Source: Psococerastis gibbosa
Lineage: Eukaryota > Arthropoda > Insecta > Psocodea > Psocidae
Length of the DNA stretch: 64,000 bases
Assembly: GCA_963971405.1 (NCBI GenBank)
Contig: OZ020492.1
Coordinates: 10,528,151-10,592,150 of the forward strand
Direction: 5' to 3'
Each line of letters starts with the position of its first letter. Positions within the stretch are counted from its first letter, which is position 1. Under the pieces are notes generated by a model. That model was given only the letters and a program-made list of their open reading frames with translations. It ran no database searches and was not told where the DNA came from. A program made the translations under genes and the position numbers. Shown piece after piece: positions 56,495-64,000 of the stretch.

Positions 56495-56742
56495 TTTTAT
56501 GGACCCAGGTCTATTTATATAGTGGCCCATAGGGCCCTTGTCCAATTCCAGCGACCCCATGGATTTCGGACGTTATATTTTGTATTGTTTCCGTATGAAT
56601 ATTTGGCCATTGGCAAACTGGTATACGTTCTCGATGTCAACCTACAACCTACCGGCTACAAGCGATAATGGACAAGCTGAGACACGCTTACCAATGACGC
56701 AATGAAACAGGCGAAAGCATGACTTAACCAAGTACAGATACG
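56495..56742 (-). repeat. R245 dispersed repeat, complete copy
   Basis: About 248 bp. The minus strand begins GACTCGTATCTGTACTTGGT and ends GGGTCCATAAAAAGGTCCTT. It is uninterrupted and so shows the order broken by HINE copy 1. It has no terminal inverted repeats and no coding capacity. Confidence 0.78.
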
Positions 56743-57859
56743 AGTCCAGGAATACTATAATAAACCAACTGAAAAATCATCAACGACCCCAAGTATGCAA
56801 TGTTTCTTTATTTCTTTTTAGAGAAAAAGGAGGTCTTTCTCCACAAGAGAAATGCGGACAAAAGTCCACCTGGAAAATGGGGAATCTAGGTTTCTCCTTT
56901 CTTTGGAAAGTGACCCCTCCCCCTCGACAGCCCATTGGAATTCCCCCACCTCATTTAAATTTCTTGCTGACTGGGGTACTTCTGGAATTTCCATCCAGCA
57001 GGAAAAAACGGAAAGGGTGATTGATGAGATTTAGGCCACGGTTTCAAAATCGATTAATCTTCGACGCTTTCCGTATAGTGTTAGGTATAGTAATTCAGAA
57101 ATGTCATGTACCTGTCTTCAAGTTAAGAGAGTCTGAATTAATTATTCATTAGAGTTTTTGACTTTTGAAAGGTCTAAAGGGTGCGAAAAAGGCCCCATTT
57201 TGGCCCAAGAAATTAATTGATCAGATGCCCTTCAACTTGCGTTTCAACATGCAGGAAACCAGTAAGTGACATGGGCATTGGACGCATTTTTCACGTTCAA
57301 TACGCGTAAACATGGCGTCCATTCTTGCGACTTATATGCTACCCGCAGGTTGAAACGCGAAAGTGGTACGTGAAATTTGAAGGTCAAATTTGAATTGTGA
57401 GTGTCATAGGTAAACAAAAGTGAACAGCCTTTTTTGTCAACTTAAAAAGAAATATCTTAAAATGAAATATAAATCGTAAAGATATCATTGATGAATAAAC
57501 GGAAAGATGAATATTGTACAAAGGCTTTCACGGCCGGAGTTACGTGATGCAGCAGTAGTGTCCGTGAATGCCTCGCATTTCAAAAGCTAAGCATAGTTGC
57601 GGGTTGTTGTCGCAGAGGTACCTACCTACCCCTAAAATCTGCTAGATACTCTACCCCGCACCCTGCATTCAGTCTTAATATTGTATCGGCTCCGATAGGT
57701 TCTATATTTATTTAATTTTATACCTATTGTTATTTACATTAATTTTATTAGTTGTGGTTGTAGTGTCATTCGTGTTATTTTATATTATATAGTGTATATT
57801 GTGCTCGCCCCTGCTGTGATTCCTGCGGATACTTTGCAAGCCACGGACTCCAGCAGTAG
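56743..57859. other. Unassigned intergenic DNA
   Basis: No gene. 57530-57560 (GGCTTTCACGGCCGGAGTTA) resembles the edge of a retroelement, but no coding region follows. Confidence 0.35.
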
Positions 57860-58174
57860 ATAAGTAGCGTAGCCTATTCACTTAAAACACATACACCTAG
57901 ACACCTTATAGCACCACACTATACATTACATATTATAATAGGTCTACCTACTGTACTACACCTTCACCGAGTAAGCAGAGTACGGTAGGCTTATTCTCTT
58001 ATTTCTTATTCCCTTACCAAATCATATTATTTTCATACAGTCCACTCTATTTTCATAGGTACCTAAACCTTCAGGAGCGTAATTTGGAGTTCCTAGTTAT
58101 TAGCTTATTAGGATACGCCCCTGTTGTGAGTTAGGTACTTATTTTTATTTTACTGAGCTATCGCAGAAAACCAC
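57860..58174 (+). repeat. Dispersed repeat, inverted partner of 63711-64000
   Basis: Its reverse complement begins GTGGTTTTCTGCGATAGCTC, the same boundary sequence as 63711. Shared blocks include GTAGTACAGTAGGTAGACC and ACTCGGTGAAGGTGTAG. Both copies stop sharply at GTGG, so this is probably a true element end. Confidence 0.75.
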
Positions 58175-58207
58175 AAGTAGAATCAGGGACGGTTGATCTG
58201 CGAGCGT

Positions 58208-58313
58208 ACTTCCCAACGTTTCGTCAACATCTGCGGTCAACATCTTCAGTCTTCAGACTTCTAAGATTGTATCTCACAGGCTCAGCAGATGTTGACGAAA
58301 CGTTTGGAAGTAC
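58208..58313. repeat. Imperfect palindrome with CAACGTTTCGTCAACATC arms
   Basis: ACTTCCCAACGTTTCGTCAA at the left pairs with TTGACGAAACGTTTGGAAGT at the right, about 27 bases per arm. The right arm also opens a 69-codon frame. The motif resembles the terminal repeats of Penelope-like elements, which I can only suggest. Confidence 0.6.
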
Positions 58314-58471
58314 TCTTTCAGAACTCCCACGGTCTGTCATCCCGGATTCGACGGCTTCATCAAAGTTGAATATTGTTCCTCTACATTTTCACACGTGTTT
58401 GCAGCCTACTCAAAAAACGAAAATCTGGACTCCTCCCACCGGATACCCTGTGGCCATTCGGCATCAACACA

Positions 58472-58869
58472 TTTAAGAGTGAACAGCCCGCAGGAAGGTG
58501 GCAACTCAAAATTTAATACTTTTTATTTTTTATTTAATTGACTAAGCATGTTATTAAAGATTTGGCTCGTCAATGTTGTAGAAGACTACTTCATGCTTCA
58601 TATAATGAGGTATTTTTAGCTTTCAAAATTTTAGTTCTTTTTATAAAATCGATAATACGTGAAGAGTTATTGTTTATAAAATATTTGCATGTTTCTGAAA
58701 AAACTACAATTTCGAAAATTAAAAATATCTTATAATATGATGCATGAAGTAGTCTTCTACAACTTTGATGAGCCAAATATTTATTAACATGCTTAGTTAA
58801 TTATATAAAAAATAAAATGTATTAAATTTCGGGCTGCCAATTTCCTACGGGCTGTACACTCCTCTTAAA
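58472..58869. mobile_element. 398-bp long fold-back element (arms ~170 bp)
   Basis: The left arm (TTTAAGAG, ACAGCCCGCAGGAA, GACTAAGCATGTTATTAAAG, GTTGTAGAAGACTACTTCAT) is matched in reverse complement by the right arm over most of its length, with modest divergence. Only a short central loop is unpaired. It has no real coding sequence, although both arms give short frames. Confidence 0.88.
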
Positions 58870-59751
58870 ATGTAAGCAAACAGTACTAATTCCACTGCTA
58901 TACTAATATGAAAGCTTATTTTTTACAAAATGACGGTTATTCACGTATACACTTGCACAGTATGTCTGTCAAATTGTGATACCATGAAACCGTGATACAC
59001 TTGGGGGGCAAGCTCATTGCACTAAGTTTAAATTATTTAAGCACTCAATGAACAATTTTATTTTTATTTTCACATTTTTCTTCTGTGACGTCAGGTTCAA
59101 TTCAGTGCAGTTTACCAGTACCAATATTTTGAAATTCCTATTTTCCTATCAAATGCTATGCATCAAAATGAAAACGAACACTTTTCTTTATAAATTTCTC
59201 AATGGTACTATAGCTCTACGACCAATATTTCCTGGGAAATTTGATTTTGTACATTGGTATGTTTATCTCCTCCGTTTGCCCCTTAAATTAAAAAAAAAAA
59301 ATACAATTGTATTTTCATTTAAGATTAGGCTGGAGTCTCCACGGTGAAATATTGCGCTGAGTACAATAATATCCATCCAATTCAAAATCTGCTTTTATTA
59401 TTAAAAAAATTGCAATTTTGAATCGTGAATATAACTGGTTTTAACAAGGTGGATTGCTCGCATTCTTGTAGGGCTATATTACAAGAGTACCCTACACATC
59501 TTTTAAATTTAATAGATTTTCAAAATTGGAGCAAATTGGATGTCAACGTTCCATGGTAATCGAGTTGAAACATCCGCTTTTCAAATAAAATAAAATTCAT
59601 ATCCGACAGAAAATGAGTAATTGAATTTATTTCGTTCATTTTTTTTGGTTAAATATAAAATTTTATTTCCTGTTTATTAGTTACAAAATATATACGATGT
59701 AGACGAATAAGGCCGGCATAGTCCAATTGGTGGAGGAATGGGCTCTGAATA

Positions 59752-60168
59752 GGCGGCCTTTCCACATACGTACGACGTCAATGAAAATTATGAAATTGAA
59801 GGACATTTCAATTTCTCATTGATGGGGGCCATTCCATATGTTTTTCAAAAATTGACAATTTTCAATTGAAGCGTATGCGCCAAATTTTTGAAATTTGTTT
59901 GCATTTGTTTCTTGAAATTGTTTTTGTTTTCTTCGTCACCTTATTATTTAATCCTTATTATAATTTTTATACAGAAATGCTTTCTTTTCAGAGAAATCAA
60001 TTAAAATAGTTGTACTTTTTTAATTTTAGATTGTTTGTTTCATTGTTTGTGATCTTACTCTACTATCAATTGATCATTGATCAATTTTAACAATGGCATA
60101 GAGTAAAATTGAAATGTCCTTCAATTTCATAATTTTCATTGACGTTGTACGTATGTGGAATGGGCGCC
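59752..60168. mobile_element. 417-bp fold-back MITE, ATA target duplication
   Basis: The ends GGCGGCCTTTCCACATACGT and ACGTATGTGGAATGGGCGCC are inverted, with ATA on both sides. The right half contains GATCATTGATCAATTTTAAC and ATGGCATAGAG, which also occur inside the 380-bp MITEs. A second GGGGGCCATTCCATATG shell start lies inside. Confidence 0.86.
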
Positions 60169-60236
60169 ATAGGAAGGTGGCATATTTGCTGAAACCTTAG
60201 GCATTCAACTGGATGCGACTCCCTTGGCAAAGCCGT

Positions 60237-60480
60237 TGACTCGTACCTGTACTTGGTTAAGTCATCGCCTGTTACATTGCATCAATGGTAAGCTTGTCTC
60301 AGTTTTTCTATTATCGCTTGTAGCCGGTGTAGGTTGACATCGATATACCAGTTTGCCAATGGTCAAAAATGCACACGGTAACATTATAAATAATGCCCGT
60401 AATCCATGGGGTCATTGGCATTGGACAAGGGACCAATGGGCAATAAGCAGGCCTAAGTTCATAAAAAATTCCATCAGCAC
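60237..60480 (+). repeat. R245 dispersed repeat copy
   Basis: GACTCGTACCTGTACTTGGT through TTATCGCTTGTAGCCGGTGT to CATGGGGTCATTGGCATTGG and GTTCATAAAAAATTCC. It is nearly complete. Confidence 0.75.
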
Positions 60481-60642
60481 GTTATAGCAAAGCCGTTTTT
60501 TGACCACCCGTTCGGTTCGCTGTTCGGTGGCAGCAGGGTATTGTTGGGCTGTTTGTGGGGTTCCCCGGGGGTCGCAGCTCAGGGGTCTGTCATCTGTGTT
60601 TATGGGCAGACCAGGGAGCAGGGACACAATGGTATCTGGCAA

Positions 60643-60783
60643 GACGGGGTTTCCACATACGTCAATGGTCAATGGTAAATATGGTTTTGACGTGGTAGCA
60701 GACATTTTTAGTATGTCTTTAATGTCTGCTAAAAGTCAATTTCATATTTCTCATTGACCATTAACTTATGTGGAAACCCCGCC
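60643..60783. mobile_element. 141-bp fold-back MITE
   Basis: The ends (G)ACGGGGTTTCCACATACGT and ACTTATGTGGAAACCCCGCC are inverted. The core has TTTTGACGTGGTAGCAGACA and TTTTTAGTATGTCTTTAATG, then TGTCTGCTA, shared with 29576-29721. Confidence 0.86.
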
Positions 60784-62361
60784 TAAAGCACATGGCGATC
60801 TCCATTTCATTTTGGAGCGTCTATAGCCTAATCGCCTAGCCTAGGCCAACTAAATGTCCCCTTTTTGGGCCAAAATAAATGGATGTGAAACGATTAAAAC
60901 CCTATTGTCTACGTCACCTAAATGCCAAAGCATTGTTTTAAATTTCCAAAACTGAGATTTTATTTAGTTTCACTCCCACTACACGTTTTGCAGCCCTTTA
61001 AAGGCCAAACCAATCTTGGTTATATAATTGCATTTAAACAAGGAACCATAGAAGCAAAACCAGTCCTATTTTAGAGTTATTTTCGCAGGCCACTGAAAAA
61101 TTCCTTTAGCGTATTAGGAGGGTCAATTTTAGCTAAAAGTGTTTTTATGATTTTTAAGTTGTTTAAGTTTAAATAGCCGAGCTTAGGGGAGTTGAGTCAT
61201 ATTTCACTTTGGATCAGGGTTAGTGCCCCCCCCCCCCACTGACGAAGATCCTGGAACCACCCCTGTCTCTTGCCCCTACCGCATAGGGTTGGCATTACGC
61301 CACATACGGTCTCCCCGGGGGAATACTTTTGAAATTATAGATGTAAAACAGTGAGGGTGTATACATTTTTACAGCAAAGTAACGATCTTGCCGACGACGA
61401 TTGATTCATATTACTGCAAACAGGGGAATCTGTATCTCGAAAGAAAATTTTGGAAAAATAGGCGAAAAAGAGTGGGTTTCTTAACAGACAACAATAGGCA
61501 AAGCGCGAGGCCCACAAATACAAAAGCGCGAAGCCTGTAGCGGTCGCCCCGTTTTCCTCAAGGATAGGCCCTATAGGATTTAGGAACGCACATTTAATTT
61601 ATACACTGTAGGTTATTTTCCCTACTCGTGGACTACAATAAAATTACAATATTTAGCCTACTTTTATAAATCATTCTGGGACCTCAAAGGAAGGAATGGG
61701 GGGGGGGGGGGGCAGCTGTCCTGCCAAGAGAACTTTTAGGCTATAGGAATATCAATCATTAATATCGAACATTTTTCTCACAATCCCCAATTGTTTCTCA
61801 TTCTGAAAAAGCAAAAACCAAAATTAATCATTTTGGCATGACGTAAATTAAAAGGACTGTCATGTTTATGGAATATGTCGACAACTCAGCACTTTTCTTG
61901 CCGCTGAATTTTTTTTTATTGCAAAACTCACACACAGGCTAAAAAAAGATCACAGTTGCGTGGTTTGGGGGGGGGGGGGCGAGGAGGGGGTGTTTTTTGC
62001 TAGGGAAGGTCACTTTTCGCTTCGTGTCTAATAAATTGGATTTCCCCGACTAAAATTTCCGGCGGCTGGGCTTGATAATGAAAAAGTAAAAGCAGTGATT
62101 GATGGAAATGACCACATGTAGAGGTTGTGCGAGTTTTGCCCCACAGGGGGAGGGGGTTGAAAACTGAGAAGCAACCAAGTGAAAATTGTGGCGCCGCGTT
62201 GTCTACGCTCAAACGTTGTGATGATGTAGCTTTTCAGAATCTTTATGCTTTGTCATGTGCCTCTTATTCTAGACTTTCCTACTGAAGGATAGATTCTTGA
62301 CTCAATGATGTAGTCGATAAAGTATGATAGAGTGACAGCAACTGGCGAGGCATCATCTTCC
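60784..62361. other. Unassigned intergenic DNA rich in G/C runs
   Basis: No gene. Runs of 12 C (61226-61237), 15 G (61698-61712) and 13 G (61967-61979) occur in otherwise AT-rich DNA. Confidence 0.4.
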
Positions 62362-62970
62362 TTTCCTATTTATACGTCAGCAGTGGCAGGGTTAGAAATT
62401 TCAAAGCAGGGGGGGGCATGACTTCTATCTGGGGGGCCAATGAAAAACAAACCATTTTTCATTGGGAGTAGGTATAATGAAAGTAAGTAACTTCTTTGTA
62501 ACCAGTTTTTATTCTGCTATAAAACATGTAAAATATCTCAAAAATGGGGGGGGGCAGGGGGACCGGAGAAACTCTCAGGGGGCCAGGCCCCACTGGAAAC
62601 CCCCGTAGAACCGCCACTGTACGTCAGTATAAGAAGAGTTTTGTGATATTCAAAATTTTTGATTTCGAGATTTTAACGGGTTTACATGTTTGAGGTACCA
62701 GGAACCTAAAAAGTGGTATTTACGAAATGTCTGTCTGTCTTCCCCTGAAAACAACAAAAAATGTTTTCTCAAAAACGGTCCGATTTCTTTTAAAACGCAA
62801 GAATTAAAAATTGTTAAAATATACGGAGACATTTTACATCGAAGCTTTCAAACTTCAGGTATATTTTAAGTGTTGAAAATAGTAACAAAACCACACAGGT
62901 TGCTTTCCAAAGCAGGGTTATGGTTTTGAATAAAACATATAGTTTTTGAAGAATTCATTGCATATTATTG
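62362..62970 (+). mobile_element. HINE-like element, copy 8 (partial), interrupted by a hAT-like MITE
   Basis: The 5' start CCTATTTATACGTCAG is at the left. After the insertion it continues AGTATAAGAAGAGTTTTGTG, GATTTCGAGATTTTAACGGG and GTCTGTCTGTC. A deletion removes ~150 bases, and the 3' part is cut before the hairpin. Confidence 0.78.
62381..62619. mobile_element. 239-bp hAT-like MITE with 8-bp target duplication
   Basis: The ends CAGTGGCAGGGTT and AGAACCGCCACTG fit the hAT terminal pattern CAGTGGCGG. TACGTCAG flanks both sides (62373-62380 and 62620-62627), a perfect 8-bp duplication. It sits inside HINE copy 8. The interior has several G runs and no coding frame. Confidence 0.92.
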
Positions 62971-63054
62971 CTATTGAATTGTTTGGTACTATATTCGTTC
63001 GCTCATTCTAGAGGAATTTCCCCATTGATTATTCCAGTGTTATACGATATAACC

Positions 63055-63115
63055 CTTAAGGTACCATGACATGCTAAGACATGCTTACCATTGGAAATTA
63101 AGTAACAGGCGTAAG
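63055..63115 (-). repeat. R245 fragment
   Basis: Plus-strand ATGCTTACCATTGG and AAGTAACAGGCGTAAGCA correspond to the minus-strand 5' section of R245. Confidence 0.5.
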
Positions 63116-63239
63116 CACAAATAAACCAAATCCGTTTACCACTAAGTTATTTAATAAAACAGTTTGAAAAGGTTTTGTATCAAATAAATAATGTTGTAGC
63201 ATCACAGCTCATTAGCGTACGCCACAATGTTGTTACCGG

Positions 63240-63440
63240 CACTGGACTCTGACTTTCACCCGAAAGGTTGTTGGTTCGAGTCCCACACCAGCTACATTTT
63301 CTGGCCATGCTTCGGAGGGCATGTAAAGCAGGCGGTCCCGGGCTTTCCTAGTTTAAAGTAAGAGAGGGCTTATAGCCCTAACTCTGCTAGGTTGGCTTAG
63401 TAATATAACAAAAGAAGTTTTTATTAATTAATTATTTATT
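63240..63440 (+). mobile_element. tRNA-derived SINE-1, copy 7 (5'-truncated)
   Basis: Starts at GGACTCTGACTTTCACCCG, with box B GGTTCGAGTCCCAC and a full body, then a TTTTTATTAATTAATTATTT tail. Box A is missing. Confidence 0.87.
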
Positions 63441-63539
63441 TTTATATTAGGCTTATGTGTGATACTGTGATATTGCTAAGTACAGCTGTACGATACAATA
63501 TATGGATATTGTATAATATTATGCAGAAACTGGAAGCCT

Positions 63540-63710
63540 TTGAGTGTTTGGTGTTACAGAAGAATATTGAAAATCCCATGGAGAGACCACATAACCAACG
63601 AAGAAGTGCTCCATAGAATAAACGAAAAAAGAGCTATTATGACCACAATTTCAAAAAGAAGAAGGGTCATATTCTGAGACACGAAGGGCTCCTCAAGAAC
63701 ATCACTGAGT
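63540..63710 (+). pseudogene. RTE-like LINE C-terminal fragment
   Basis: Reads KIPWRDHITNEEVLHRINEK and RAIMTTISKRRR, then a frameshift before HILRHEGLLKNI. It matches the minus-strand fragment at 38165-38525 and ends abruptly at the 63711 repeat. Confidence 0.8.
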
Positions 63711-64000
63711 GTGGATTTCTGCGATAGCTCAGTAAATAAAATAAAGTACCTAACTCACTACTGGGGCGTATTCTAATAAATTAATAACTATAGGAACTCC
63801 TAATTACGCTCCTGAAGGTTTAGGTACCTATGAAAAGAGAGTTGCCTGTATGAAATTATGATTACTTATAAGAGAATAAGGAATAAAAGAATAAGCCTAC
63901 CGTGCTTACTCGGTGAAGGTGTAGTACAGTAGGTAGACCTATTATAATATGTATTGTTTAGTGTGGTGCGTAAGGTGTCTGGGTACGCTACGCTACTTAT
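63711..64000 (-). repeat. Dispersed repeat, inverted partner of 57860-58174, runs off the window
   Basis: Starts GTGGATTTCTGCGATAGCTC and matches the reverse complement of 57860-58174 to the window end. It abuts a dead LINE, so it probably inserted there. Confidence 0.75.

Overview
The window looks like nuclear DNA from an invertebrate animal, most likely an arthropod. It is AT-rich and intron-rich, with GT..AG introns. Two recognisable genes, the Tao kinase and a two-pore potassium channel, resemble the insect and crustacean versions. Most of the remaining DNA is mobile-element debris. I used no database, so family names rest on motifs I can read and on what I know of each family.

Layout. 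Positions 1-11,000 hold twelve consecutive coding exons of Tao on the minus strand. They run from the start codon at 10,933 to residue 752 at position 469, and the C-terminal quarter lies beyond the left edge. All phases join without a break. One Tao intron carries a young 5'-truncated LINE with an intact RNase H frame, a poly(A) tail and an 11-bp target-site duplication. Positions 11,000-24,700 are intergenic repeats. A small conserved two-exon gene of unknown function (139 aa) lies on the minus strand between 28,996 and 24,735. The last two exons of a K2P-type channel lie on the minus strand between 37,331 and 35,053. Its second pore loop has lost both glycines of the selectivity filter, and its stop codon is followed by 60 open in-frame codons. 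I found no host gene in 37,400-64,000.

The repeats form a few families that explain much of the non-coding DNA. (1) An ~830-bp element in seven long copies and some fragments has subterminal inverted repeats, an internal GTCT microsatellite and a 3' hairpin. This is the layout of Helentron-associated (HINE/DINE-1-like) rolling-circle elements. (2) A group of fold-back MITEs with GGCG..TTCCAC ends shares a core containing TGACGTGGTAGCAGACAT; the clearest copies have 3-bp target duplications. (3) A tRNA-derived SINE is present in seven copies, and two weaker SINE-like families also occur. (4) hAT-like elements occur, two of them with perfect 8-bp target duplications. (5) At least eight LINE 3' fragments are present. 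Nesting is extensive: at 26,867-28,732 one HINE copy has received a MITE, a SINE and a LINE. G or C runs of 10-21 bases are also unusually common for such AT-rich DNA.

The three host genes have no evident functional link. They are neighbours on one strand, separated by transposon-filled DNA. The observations most worth a second look are the altered K2P filter, the possible K2P stop-codon readthrough, the concentric fold-back MITE group and the HINE family with its insertion history.
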